A stretch of 64,000 nt of DNA, taken from positions 5,241,501 to 5,305,500 of the forward strand of contig NZ_AP023360.1 of the NCBI RefSeq assembly GCF_018326265.1. The letters are read 5' to 3'. A model generated the notes under the pieces. That model was given only the letters and a program-made list of their open reading frames with translations. It was not told the origin of the DNA and searched no databases. Source of the DNA: Catellatospora sp. IY07-71. GTDB lineage: Bacteria > Actinomycetota > Actinomycetes > Mycobacteriales > Micromonosporaceae. The stretch's first letter is position 1; the number at the start of each line of letters is the position of its first letter. Both the position numbers and the translations under genes were made by a program. Positions 9,539 to 16,916 of this stretch are shown here, piece after piece.

Positions 9539-10513
9539 TCAGGACGTGAGCAGCAGCGGCAGTGTCAGCGCGTAGACGGCCAGCAGCATGGCGCCGTCGC
9601 CCCGGGTCAGCCGCAGCCCGCGACGCAGCAGCGCCCAGGCCAGCAGCGCGGTGAACATCATCGCCGTGAGCAGCACGACCGATGCGTGTGCGACGTTGTC
9701 CATGCCGGCGGCGAACCCGATGAACGCACCACCGGCGAGGCTGTTGAACAGGTTGCTGCCGAACAGGTTGCCGACGACCAGGTCGGTCTCGCCGCGGCGC
9801 TGCGCCTGGATCGTGGTGACCAGCTCCGGCAGCGACGTGCCCAGCGCCACGAGGGTGAAACCGATGATGATCTGTGGGACGCCGAGCTCCTCGGCGATCG
9901 CGGAGGCGTTGGCGACCAGCAGCTGCGCCCCGCCGAGTACACCGGCCAGGCCCAGTACGGTGCGCACCGGCTCGAACCAGGTCGGGGCCTGCTTGGCCGG
10001 TGCGACGACCACGGCTCCGCCTTCGGTCTCGAACTCGGCGACTTCGGCGGTCAGTTCCTGGTTGCCGCCGCCCCTGGCCCACCGGACGAGGACGAACAGC
10101 GCCGCGGCGGCGCAGACCGCCAGCAGCAGCGCGGTCACCGGGGACAGGCCGGCATAGGCCAGCACCGCGAACACCAGCACCGACCCGACCGCGAGCGGGA
10201 TCTCGCGCCGGATCACGGTCGAGTCGACCGCGAACGGGGTGATCAGCGCCGCGACGCCGAGGATGAGCGTCAGGTTCAGGATGTTGGACCCGACGATGTT
10301 GCCGACCGCGATTCCGGTGTCGCCGCGTGCCGCGGCCAGCGCGGACACCAGAAACTCCGGCGCGCTGGTCCCCAGGCCGATGACGACGACACCGACGACG
10401 ACCGGGCTGATACGCATCCGGGTGGCCAGCCGTGACGAGCCGAGCACCAGGTGGTCGGCGGCGAAGGCCAGCAGCACGAGGCCGGCGACGGCGAGCAGGA
10501 TCTGCAGGGGCAT
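9539..10513 (-). CDS. CaCA-family Ca2+(Na+)/H+ or cation exchanger
   Basis: The 324-residue membrane protein has two homologous halves. Each carries an alpha-repeat: GLGTSAPEFLVSALAA with VGNIVGSNILNL in the first, and ALGTSLPELVTTI with VVGNLFGSNLFNS in the second. These residues bind the cation in YrbG/NCX-type exchangers. The halves are joined by a short cytoplasmic loop (about 160-190). The start is ATG 10513, with GGAG 8 bases upstream; the frame runs further but across the shared element. Ca2+ is the likely substrate. The shared 25-bp element ends 40 bp upstream, and a terminator follows the gene. Confidence 0.88.
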   Translation of the reverse strand: MPLQILLAVAGLVLLAFAADHLVLGSSRLATRMRISPVVVGVVVIGLGTSAPEFLVSALAAARGDTGIAVGNIVGSNILNLTLILGVAALITPFAVDSTVIRREIPLAVGSVLVFAVLAYAGLSPVTALLLAVCAAAALFVLVRWARGGGNQELTAEVAEFETEGGAVVVAPAKQAPTWFEPVRTVLGLAGVLGGAQLLVANASAIAEELGVPQIIIGFTLVALGTSLPELVTTIQAQRRGETDLVVGNLFGSNLFNSLAGGAFIGFAAGMDNVAHASVVLLTAMMFTALLAWALLRRGLRLTRGDGAMLLAVYALTLPLLLTS

Positions 10514-10553
10514 GGACGACTCCACGGGTCTGGTCGAGGACGGGGGGACTTCT

Positions 10554-10578
10554 CGCCGACCAGACTTCCCGGCACACC
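10554..10578 (-). promoter_or_regulatory. Shared 25-bp element, copy 3 (cation exchanger)
   Basis: The core GCCGACCAGACTTCCCGGC is at 10555-10573, flanked by C and ACACC. It is 40 bp ahead of the exchanger start and identical over all 25 bp to the copies at 13221 and 31527. Confidence 0.65.
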
Positions 10579-10774
10579 GGCCCACACCGTAGCGCACGCC
10601 CGCCGCACCGCGAACAAGCGTCACCGAGTAGGCCTGGAGGGGCGACGACCGAGGCGTCGAGCCGGGTGCAAGGCTCCGCGTTCTGGGTCCGGCGGTGGTG
10701 GGCCGTCACCGGGAGCTGCAGGGAGGCAGCCGTGTCGGTTACGATCCGCGCCCGAGACGAAACGCGAGGCTGTG

Positions 10775-10966
10775 ATGAGCCGCGCCCGGCGCAGCACTCT
10801 CCTGGGCAAGACGATGGCGCTGGCTTTGTCGGTGACGCTGATGGGCTGCGCTGACAGCGTGCCGACTGCCGCCGAGGCGGCGACCGAGCAGGCGCAGCTG
10901 CGCGACTGCATGAGCGGCTGGGCTGACCTGGGCCGCCAGATCGAGGCGAACCCGAAGCCCGACTGA
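10775..10966 (+). CDS. Small putative lipoprotein
   Basis: A 63-residue protein starting at ATG 10775 with GAGG upstream. A basic N-terminus (SRARRSTLLGK) leads to a hydrophobic stretch ending in the lipobox LMGC near residue 24. After lipidation the mature protein would be about 40 residues, EATEQAQLRDCMSGWADLGR-like and otherwise featureless. No family is recognised. The frame after the stop (10969-11060, another frame) also has amino-acid-like composition, so a longer decayed gene is possible. Confidence 0.5.
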   Translation: MSRARRSTLLGKTMALALSVTLMGCADSVPTAAEAATEQAQLRDCMSGWADLGRQIEANPKPD

Positions 10967-11068
10967 CATTGCGGGACGGCGCGGACCGGCTGCACGTCTA
11001 CGTGCTGGACGCGGGACGGTGGATCGCGACGTGCTCCGGTGGCGGGCGCCACACAGACTCCCACCGTA

Positions 11069-11359
11069 ATGTTCAACTGGGCGGCAGCCCTCGCCATGGC
11101 GATCTTCGCCGCAAGTTTCCTCATAGTCGGGGTGATGTCGCTGCTGCCGGATGACGACACGTGGCGCACCTTCGCCCGTCATCTTGGCCGGCTGCTGCTG
11201 TGGGCGGTCTGCCTGGGCGGCTTGTTCCTGTGGGCCTTCTGGCGCTCGCTTCCCATCTTGGCGATCTGGGCCGCCGTACTCGGTCCGCTGCTGCTGGTAC
11301 TCGTCGGCGGCAGGATCGGAACGCTGAGGCTGGCTCGTCTCGCCGACCGCCGGCAATAA
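11069..11359 (+). CDS. Small three-helix membrane protein
   Basis: A 96-residue protein from ATG 11069. It has three hydrophobic segments (FNWAAALAMAIFAASFLIVG; LGRLLLWAVCLGGLFLW; ILAIWAAVLGPLLLVLVGG) and a basic C-terminus. The frame opens 10 codons earlier. No family is recognised. It lies 100 bp upstream of the K+/H+ antiporter pair on the same strand and could belong to that unit, but nothing proves it. Confidence 0.45.
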   Translation: MFNWAAALAMAIFAASFLIVGVMSLLPDDDTWRTFARHLGRLLLWAVCLGGLFLWAFWRSLPILAIWAAVLGPLLLVLVGGRIGTLRLARLADRRQ

Positions 11360-11458
11360 CACCGCCGACACGCCCGTCGCCGACCACGCCGCCGCCCGGC
11401 ACTGGGCAGTCCAACGCAGAACTTGCGGTTTCGCCTACTTCCCGCCCGGTGCTCGGTG

Positions 11459-11947
11459 ATGATGACGCAGGTGGAAGTCACCGAAGTGCTGCTGCCCGGG
11501 GTGGGAGTGCGATATGACTTCACCACCGGCCGCGGCGAGCGGTTCGCCGTCGTCACGCGCCGCACCGGCGACGTCGAGTTCATGGACTACGGCGACGATC
11601 CGGACGCCCCGGTGCCGCTGTGGCGGCTGGACGCCGAAGAGGCGGAGGTCGTCGCCGAGGTGCTGGGTGCCCCGCGCATCGCCGAACGCTTCGCGGATCT
11701 GACCAAGGAGATCCCCGGACTCGGCGCCGGGCAGGTGCCGGTCACCGGCTCATCACCGTACGCTGGGCGGCCGCTGGGCGACACCCGAGCACGGACCCTG
11801 ACCGGCGCCTCGATCGTCGCGGTGGTCCGCGACGACACCGTCGTGGCGTCACCGCACCCTGATGAGGTTCTGCGTCCGGGTGACACCCTCGTGGTGATCG
11901 GCACCCACGAGGGCATCACCGGAGTCCAGGCAATCATCAGCGGATGA
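11459..11947 (+). CDS. KhtT-like regulatory subunit of a cation:proton antiporter
   Basis: A 162-residue soluble protein from ATG 11459 (a second ATG follows directly). The N-terminal part (MTQVEVTEVLLPGVGVRYDF, written here to its 20th residue) is the conserved start of KhtT/YhaT-type subunits. The C-terminal half is a TrkA_C (RCK_C) ligand-binding domain: TLTGASIVAVVRDD, then HPDEVLRPGDTLVVIG. Such domains bind nucleotides and gate the partner antiporter. The stop is three bases ahead of the antiporter start, so the two form an operon and presumably a complex. Confidence 0.82.
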   Translation: MMTQVEVTEVLLPGVGVRYDFTTGRGERFAVVTRRTGDVEFMDYGDDPDAPVPLWRLDAEEAEVVAEVLGAPRIAERFADLTKEIPGLGAGQVPVTGSSPYAGRPLGDTRARTLTGASIVAVVRDDTVVASPHPDEVLRPGDTLVVIGTHEGITGVQAIISG

Positions 11948-11950
11948 CCT

Positions 11951-13093
11951 GTGCACGGATCCTCGGCCCTGCTGATCGAACTCGGCATCGTGCTGGCCGC
12001 ACTGGCCACACTCGCGGCGCTGGCCCGCCGCTTCGGCTACTCGCCGGTGCCGCTGTACCTGATCGCCGGGCTCGGCCTGGGACCCGGCGGCGTGGCGCCC
12101 GTGCCTGCCGCCGGCTCGTTCGTGGCCACCGGCGCCTCGATTGGCGTCATCCTGCTGCTGCTCACCCTCGGTCTGGAGTTCACCGTCGGTGAGTTCACCG
12201 CCAGCGTCCGCCGGCACATTCCCTCGGCTTGGATCGACTTCACGCTCAACGCCGCACCAGGCGCGGTCACCGGCTGGCTGCTCGGGCTGGGCTGGACCGG
12301 GGCGCTGGCCATGGCCGGCATCACATGGGTCTCGTCCTCGGGCATCGTCGCCCGGCTGCTGGACGACCTGCGGCGGCTGGCCAACCGGGAGACTCCCGCC
12401 GTGCTGTCGGTGCTGGTCCTGGAAGACGTCGCCATGGCAGCGTTCCTGCCGCTGCTGGCTGTGCTCGCGGCAGGAGGAGCCTGGTGGCAGGCCATGATCA
12501 GCGTAGCGGCGGCAGTCGCCGCGATCAGTCTCGCGTTCGCCGCCACCCACCGCCTCGGCGGGCCGCTGGCCCGCGTCGTCGACACCGACGACCCTGAGCT
12601 TCTGCTGCTGCGGGTGCTGAGCCTTACGCTGCTCGTGGCGGGAGTGACCGAGCTTTTGCAGGTATCCGCCGCCGTCGGGGCATTCCTGGTGGGTCTGGCT
12701 CTCACCGGTCAGGTCGCCGACCGCACCCGCCGCGTCGTCGCGCCGCTGCGCGACCTGTTCGCCGCCGTGTTCTTCCTCGCCATCGGCCTGTCCATCGACC
12801 CGCGGGACATGATCCCGGTCCTGCCCACTGTCCTCGTGCTGGCCGCCGTCACCGCCACCACCAAAGTCGCCACCGGCTGGTACGCCGCCGCCCGTGAGGG
12901 CGCCGCCCGCCGCGGACGGCTGCGGGCCGGCACCATCCTCATCGCCCGCGGCGAATTCTCCCTCGTCATAGCGAGCCTCATCGCCACACCGCAGCACACC
13001 GACCTCAACGCCTTCGCCGCCGCATACGTCATCGTGCTCGCCGTCATCGCGCCACTGGCTACGAGAGCCGTCGATCGGGTCCGGCCACGATGA
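11951..13093 (+). CDS. CPA2-family K+(Na+)/H+ antiporter, KhtU-like
   Basis: A 380-residue membrane protein starting at GTG 11951. It has about eleven to twelve helices with the CPA2 marks LYLIAGLGLGPGG, LLTLGLEF and SSSGIVARLL (ion-binding discontinuous helix), then ARGEFSLVIAS near the end. There is no attached RCK domain; that role is taken by the KhtT-like protein encoded just upstream. By analogy with Bacillus KhtTU it would export K+ in exchange for H+. It is the first of many K+ genes in this window. Confidence 0.87.
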   Translation: MHGSSALLIELGIVLAALATLAALARRFGYSPVPLYLIAGLGLGPGGVAPVPAAGSFVATGASIGVILLLLTLGLEFTVGEFTASVRRHIPSAWIDFTLNAAPGAVTGWLLGLGWTGALAMAGITWVSSSGIVARLLDDLRRLANRETPAVLSVLVLEDVAMAAFLPLLAVLAAGGAWWQAMISVAAAVAAISLAFAATHRLGGPLARVVDTDDPELLLLRVLSLTLLVAGVTELLQVSAAVGAFLVGLALTGQVADRTRRVVAPLRDLFAAVFFLAIGLSIDPRDMIPVLPTVLVLAAVTATTKVATGWYAAAREGAARRGRLRAGTILIARGEFSLVIASLIATPQHTDLNAFAAAYVIVLAVIAPLATRAVDRVRPR

Positions 13094-13220
13094 CGGTCCC
13101 GTGCCGACGGCGCGGCCTGCAGCACTCGGTCACTCTTCGTCACCTGACAGCAGCACCCTGCCATGGTCATGGTGACGGTAGGGCATGCCCGTACCCTGAG
13201 ATGCCGTTAAACTCCGCCTG

Positions 13221-13245
13221 GGTGTGCCGGGAAGTCTGGTCGGCG
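13221..13245 (+). promoter_or_regulatory. Shared 25-bp element, copy 4
   Basis: This is the reverse complement of the other copies (GCCGGGAAGTCTGGTCGGC core), because the gene it serves lies on the plus strand. It ends 38 bp ahead of GTG 13284 and 112 bp ahead of ATG 13358. It is identical over 25 bp to the copies at 10554 and 31527. Confidence 0.65.
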
Positions 13246-13283
13246 GGTTTCAAGCCATGACCGCCGGACTTCAGGAGATGATC

Positions 13284-13361
13284 GTGGACGCAGTTCGTCC
13301 GGACGCGAGGGAAGGCTCCCGCCGCTTTCGTGCCGAAACCGCCGACGGCTGTTTGCCATGA
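13284..13361 (+). CDS. Possible 25-codon leader ORF coupled to the next gene
   Basis: GTG 13284 has AGGAG (13273-13277) six bases upstream. The frame ends in a TGA that overlaps the next gene's ATG (ATGA at 13358). The product would be 25 residues, basic and without a recognisable motif. Its distance from the shared element (38 bp) matches the element-to-start distance of the other copies. It may be a true leader ORF; alternatively translation begins at 13358 and this is chance. Confidence 0.35.
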   Translation: MDAVRPDAREGSRRFRAETADGCLP

Positions 13362-13903
13362 CGATCTACCTGATCGCTGTCACGTTGCTTGTCGCAGCGA
13401 TGCTTCTTCCGGCAGGCGTCCAGCGGTTGTCGCGTCAGCTGCCCACGGTCGTGTTCGACACCAGGGCTCGCGCCATGCTCGCCGCGGCGGCGGCGAAGGG
13501 CCCGGTCAGGATCATCGCGACGGAGCCACAGCTCAGCGAGCCCGTGCACCGTGCCGACCGTGACGACGAGGACTGGGACGGTGTCCTGTTCTTGGAGGTG
13601 ACCATCGCCGCCACGTCTTCGGAGGCGGTCACCGTACGCGGCGTGCCGCACTACGGTCACCGGATCCTGGCGGCTCGGGCGACGGCATTGGTGCCGGCCA
13701 TCGCAGCGGTGCTGCTGGCGGTGCGTGACACCACGGGCCTCGTGCCCACCGCCGAGTTCGGCTGGGCGCGGCGCGGCCTTGATACCGAGGCGGCGCACCT
13801 CGTTTTACGCGGACATGGCTTGATCGCCGCCCGGGCCCGGCACCTGCTCGTCGCCGCTGAGCCGGACCAGGCACGGCGACCGACGGTTCGTCTCGGTCCA
13901 TGA
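13358..13903 (+). CDS. Membrane-anchored protein of unknown function
   Basis: A 181-residue protein whose N-terminus is one hydrophobic helix (IYLIAVTLLVAAMLLPAGV). A soluble alpha/beta-looking domain follows, with a second weakly hydrophobic stretch (ALVPAIAAVLLAV, about residues 108-120). I do not recognise the family. It is controlled, with or without the short leader ORF, by a copy of the shared 25-bp element, which places it in the same set as nhaA and the cation exchanger. Confidence 0.6.
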   Translation: MTIYLIAVTLLVAAMLLPAGVQRLSRQLPTVVFDTRARAMLAAAAAKGPVRIIATEPQLSEPVHRADRDDEDWDGVLFLEVTIAATSSEAVTVRGVPHYGHRILAARATALVPAIAAVLLAVRDTTGLVPTAEFGWARRGLDTEAAHLVLRGHGLIAARARHLLVAAEPDQARRPTVRLGP

Positions 13904-13994
13904 CGGCTGCCCGCGAGTGTCGGTGCAACTGCCCCACCGGTGCAACTGCGAGCACCCGATTCAGAAGGCCGGGGTGGCGGGACGTCGGGCGGGG

Positions 13995-14438
13995 TCATCG
14001 GTCGAGTTGCAGGCGGTGCCAGGAAAGCAGGGTCAGCAGGCCGAAGCCGACGGGGAGGACCATGGCCAGGAGGAGTTGGGGCAGGGCGACTGTATCGGGC
14101 AGCAGTGCCCACAGCGCGGGCGCGGCAGGCGGGAACCACGCGGCGTCGGCGCCGGCCACGACCATGATCTGCGTGACGGCCATCAGGCCGACCACGGCGG
14201 CGATCGCGGGGAGCAGCCCGCGGCCCAGTGTGGCCGCCCATGCCGCAGGTATGGCGAGGCCTGCGGTCATTGCCGTGAGGGCGAGCAGGCGTGCCAGACC
14301 GGCCCAGTCGGAAGGGTTCGGCGGCCGTCGGGTGACGGCTGCGGCGGTCACCGCGACGGCGGCGGTGAGTACGAGCGCCGCGGTGGCTGCCCACAGCAGG
14401 AACACGACGAGTTTGGCCGCGACTCCAGGCTCCCGCAT
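13995..14438 (-). pseudogene. ABC permease C-terminal fragment (bacitracin/lantibiotic-type)
   Basis: 147 residues of five or so hydrophobic segments. The ending (PQLLLAMVLPVGFGLLTLLS, then WHRLQ) is typical of the second half of ABC-2 permeases linked to bacitracin or lantibiotic exporters, which are usually about 250 residues. The N-terminal helices and the partner ATPase gene are missing, and no continuation is visible in the other frames upstream. I read it as a truncated remnant, though a short functional membrane protein cannot be excluded. Confidence 0.5.
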
Positions 14439-14504
14439 TGTCAGTGCCGGGCTTGACTCGCACGGTTGGCGTACACCACGCCGTGCACCGAGTATGAGAC
14501 ACCT

Positions 14505-15332
14505 TTATCGAACGCCCCAGACGGCAACACCGACCAAAATCGTTGCGGCGATGAGGAGGGCTGCGGCAGCCGGGCCACGCTGGTCCAGGCGCAGCCGGGT
14601 CAGTATGCGTGACACGCGGCTCAGCACGGCCAGTGGCAGCGCGGCCCGCCACACGTCGCGTTCGACCTGGCCGCCTGCGAAGGTCACCACGCCCGGGAGA
14701 TGCCCGACAGCGCGCATGAGCGGGCCGATCATGGCGCGGCTGCTGCGGCGGGCGGGCACACGTCCAGCGGTGATGTCGGCTAGCGCGGTGCGCAGGCCGC
14801 GCTCGTCGTTGGCCCAGTGCGCACGGAAGCGGATGGTGCCGTCAGGTTCGATGAGGTAGGCGGAGTTGGGTTTGGGGCTCATCGCCCGGTGCAGGCGCCC
14901 GTCGAGGTCGTCCACGGCGACCTCGAACGCCACGCCGTGGTGGTCGCGCAGTTCTTCGGCGTGCAGGAGCTTGTCGGCGAAGGTGCGGGGCTGGCCGAAC
15001 TTCTCGCCTGGGTGTGCCTCTCGGGTGTTGACCAGCACGAACCGCACCTGGTCACCGAATCGGGCGTGGAGCCGGCGCAGGACCGGGCCGGCGCTTTCGG
15101 TGACCGGGCAGGTGCGCGAGCCGAACACCAGCAGCACCGGCTGCCGGCCGAGGTCGGTGTCGCGGAATCGGCCGCCGTCGAGGACGGGCAGGTCGAAGGC
15201 GGGAACCCGGTCGCCGGGGCCGGGGGTGTCACGGGCGAAGGTCAGGTCGTCGATGAGCAGCGCCGTGCGGAAGCGGGTGAACCGGTAGGCGGCTGCGGCC
15301 TGGGCATCGTCGGCGGTCGTCGTCAGGGCCAC
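14505..15332 (-). CDS. Thioredoxin-fold protein with C-terminal membrane anchor
   Basis: A 275-residue protein; GTG 15332 is chosen because GGAG lies 7 bases ahead. The open frame begins 11 codons earlier, inside the operator. The thioredoxin-like domain (about residues 35-190) has VPAFDLPVLDGG, LLVFGSRTCPVTESAGP (one Cys only, as in iodothyronine-deiodinase-like and AhpC/TSA relatives) and SAYLIEPDGTIRFRAHW. A long loop and a C-terminal helix (AAALLIAATILVGVAVWG) follow. Redox or peroxide function is likely but not shown. A palindrome matching the one ahead of the TetR gene lies 18 bp upstream of this start. Confidence 0.7.
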   Translation of the reverse strand: MALTTTADDAQAAAAYRFTRFRTALLIDDLTFARDTPGPGDRVPAFDLPVLDGGRFRDTDLGRQPVLLVFGSRTCPVTESAGPVLRRLHARFGDQVRFVLVNTREAHPGEKFGQPRTFADKLLHAEELRDHHGVAFEVAVDDLDGRLHRAMSPKPNSAYLIEPDGTIRFRAHWANDERGLRTALADITAGRVPARRSSRAMIGPLMRAVGHLPGVVTFAGGQVERDVWRAALPLAVLSRVSRILTRLRLDQRGPAAAALLIAATILVGVAVWGVR

Positions 15333-15349
15333 GGTGTTCTCCAATCGAG

Positions 15350-15365
15350 TTGACTGATCGGTCAA
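15350..15365. promoter_or_regulatory. TetR-type operator ahead of the thioredoxin-fold gene
   Basis: TTGACTGATCGGTCAA is a 16-bp near-perfect palindrome sharing arms TTGAC and GGTCAA with the site at 16044-16059. Both lie ahead of genes on the minus strand that flank each other. Confidence 0.65.
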
Positions 15366-15407
15366 GTCTGCGGGTATGTGAAAGGCGGTCCGGCGAAGCC
15401 GCGCGCC

Positions 15408-15998
15408 CTACCTCGGCGCGAGCAGCATCCGCAGATCCGCCTTGGCCTGCAGGGGCAGGTGGGGGTCGTCGTAAGCCTGGGCGAGCAGGGCCAGGCCCTG
15501 CAGGTGCGCGAGCAGCCGGGTGGCCGAGCCGGCGGTGTCGAGCCCGGGATCGACCTCGCCGCGGCCTTTGGCCTCGCTGATCGCATCGGCGAAGTAGCGC
15601 TTCCATGCGTCAAGCACCCGGGTGACGTGGGCCCGAGCGTCGCCGCCGTGCCCGGCGAGTTCGGCGGCCAGGCCGCCCAGTGGGCAGCCGGGGGTGGTGC
15701 CGGTCTTCTCGCGCATCATGGCGAGCATCGCGGCGAAGTCGTCGATGAAGCGGTCGATGCGGGCCAGGGGTCCGACGTCGTCGGCGAACGCCTCGTCGAG
15801 CACTGCGCTCATCATCGTCCAGTTGAGTTCGAAGACCGCGGCACCCAGGGCGTCCTTGGACGGGAAGAAGTGGTACAGGCTGCCTTTGTGGACGCCTGCG
15901 GCTCGGCACACGTCGTCGGTGCTGACCTGTGCCAGTGAGGTCCCGTGGACCAGGTCTCGTGCCACCGCGACGATACGGTCCCGCGTGTCTCGCGCCAT
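15408..15998 (-). CDS. TetR/AcrR-family repressor
   Basis: A 196-residue regulator. I start it at ATG 15998, which has AAAGGGG upstream; the frame opens at GTG 16031. The N-terminal helix-turn-helix is typical: RDRIVAVARDLVHGTSL, then VCRAAGVHKGSLYHFFPSKDALG (broken here at residues 30-52). The C-terminal ligand domain has the TetR_C pattern TTPGCPLGGLAAEL, common in repressors of the YcdC/AcrR type. It probably represses itself and the adjacent thioredoxin-fold gene through the two palindromes. The inducer is unknown. Confidence 0.88.
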   Translation of the reverse strand: MARDTRDRIVAVARDLVHGTSLAQVSTDDVCRAAGVHKGSLYHFFPSKDALGAAVFELNWTMMSAVLDEAFADDVGPLARIDRFIDDFAAMLAMMREKTGTTPGCPLGGLAAELAGHGGDARAHVTRVLDAWKRYFADAISEAKGRGEVDPGLDTAGSATRLLAHLQGLALLAQAYDDPHLPLQAKADLRMLLAPR

Positions 15999-16043
15999 CC
16001 CCGCCGCCCCTTTCTTGACCGCCCGGTCCACTTTAAAGACCGG

Positions 16044-16059
16044 TTGACCGTACGGTCAA
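16044..16059. promoter_or_regulatory. TetR-type operator and promoter ahead of the tetR gene
   Basis: TTGACCGTACGGTCAA is a perfect 16-bp palindrome. Read on the minus strand, its TTGACC is followed after 16 bp by TTTAAA (16032-16037 region), a good -35/-10 pair. A repressor on this site would cover the -35 box of its own gene. Confidence 0.7.
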
Positions 16060-16060
16060 G

Positions 16061-16213
16061 TCAGGAGGTCGTGGCGGGCTGAGCAGCCGATCCGAGGGCG
16101 TGTCGGCGGTAGCGGCCGGGCGGCTGGCCGTGGGTGCGAGCAAAGGCGCGGTTGAAGGCGAACTCGGACGTGTATCCGACGTCGCGGGCGATGGCGGCCA
16201 CCGGGAGGGTGGT
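16061..16213 (-). pseudogene. AraC-family regulator, C-terminal remnant
   Basis: The minus strand encodes LPVAAIARDVGYTSEFAFNR, continuing AFARTHGQPPGRYRR and ending at TGA 16061-16063. This is the second helix-turn-helix and end of an AraC activator. Upstream of the Leu-Pro the homology stops and ktrA begins within 50 bp, so about 85% of the gene is gone. It is too short to appear as a gene and is certainly non-functional. Confidence 0.75.
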
Positions 16214-16253
16214 GTTGCGCGGCTGGTCGGGAGCCCCGCTGCGAGCCGGTGGG

Positions 16254-16916
16254 TTAGGGAAGCTCGGTGAAGCGTTCCACCCGGTCGACCGGTCCGGCGA
16301 TCACAATGATGTCGCCGTACTGCAGCACGGTGTTCGCGTCGGCGTAGGTGAACTCCTGTCCGGGCGTTTGCACGCTCACGATCGTGATGCCGTACTTGCG
16401 CCGCAGGCCCGACTGGCCGAGCGCGACACCGACGGCTTCGTGCGCGGGGCGGGTCTTGACCAGGGCGAAGTTGGAGTCGATCTCCATGTAGTCGAGCATC
16501 CGGCCGGAGACCAGGTGCGCCACCCGCTCGCCCATGTCGTGTTCGGGCAGCACGATGTGGGTGGCGCCGATGCGTTCGAGGATGCGGCCGTGCTGGCGGC
16601 TGACGGCCTTAGCCCAGATGTCGGCGATGCCGAGTTCGACCAGCAGCGACGTGGTCAGGATGCTGGCTTCCAGGTCACTGCCGATGGCGACCACGGCGCG
16701 GCTGAACTCGGCCACGCCGACCTGGCGCAGTGCCTCCATGTCGGTGGCATCGGCGGTCACCACGTGGGTGAGCTCACCGGACAGCGACTGCACGACCTTG
16801 GGCCGGTGGTCGATGGCGAGGACCTCGGTGCCGCGGCGCATCAGCTCCAGGGCCAGTGAGCTGCCGAAGCGGCCCAGTCCGATGACGGCGACGGGGTCGC
16901 CTGCGCTAGCCGACAA
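16254..16916 (-). CDS. ktrA: KtrA/TrkA-type RCK subunit of a K+ uptake system
   Basis: A 220-residue cytoplasmic gating ring subunit. The Rossmann nucleotide-binding motif VAVIGLGRFGSSLALEL (residues 8-24) and the acidic end of strand 2 (LAIDHRP) form RCK_N; ADATD follows. The C-terminal RCK_C domain begins near residue 135 (YMEIDSNFALVKT) and ends with YGDIIVIAG. The length matches KtrA. It overlaps ktrB by 11 bp and so is co-translated with its channel. ATP/ADP or c-di-AMP control is known for the family but cannot be read from sequence. Confidence 0.88.
   Translation of the reverse strand: MSASAGDPVAVIGLGRFGSSLALELMRRGTEVLAIDHRPKVVQSLSGELTHVVTADATDMEALRQVGVAEFSRAVVAIGSDLEASILTTSLLVELGIADIWAKAVSRQHGRILERIGATHIVLPEHDMGERVAHLVSGRMLDYMEIDSNFALVKTRPAHEAVGVALGQSGLRRKYGITIVSVQTPGQEFTYADANTVLQYGDIIVIAGPVDRVERFTELP

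Noticed and set aside
10969-11154. Open frame after the small lipoprotein gene
   Set aside because: It starts at a TTG without ribosome site and overlaps the next membrane-protein gene in another frame.
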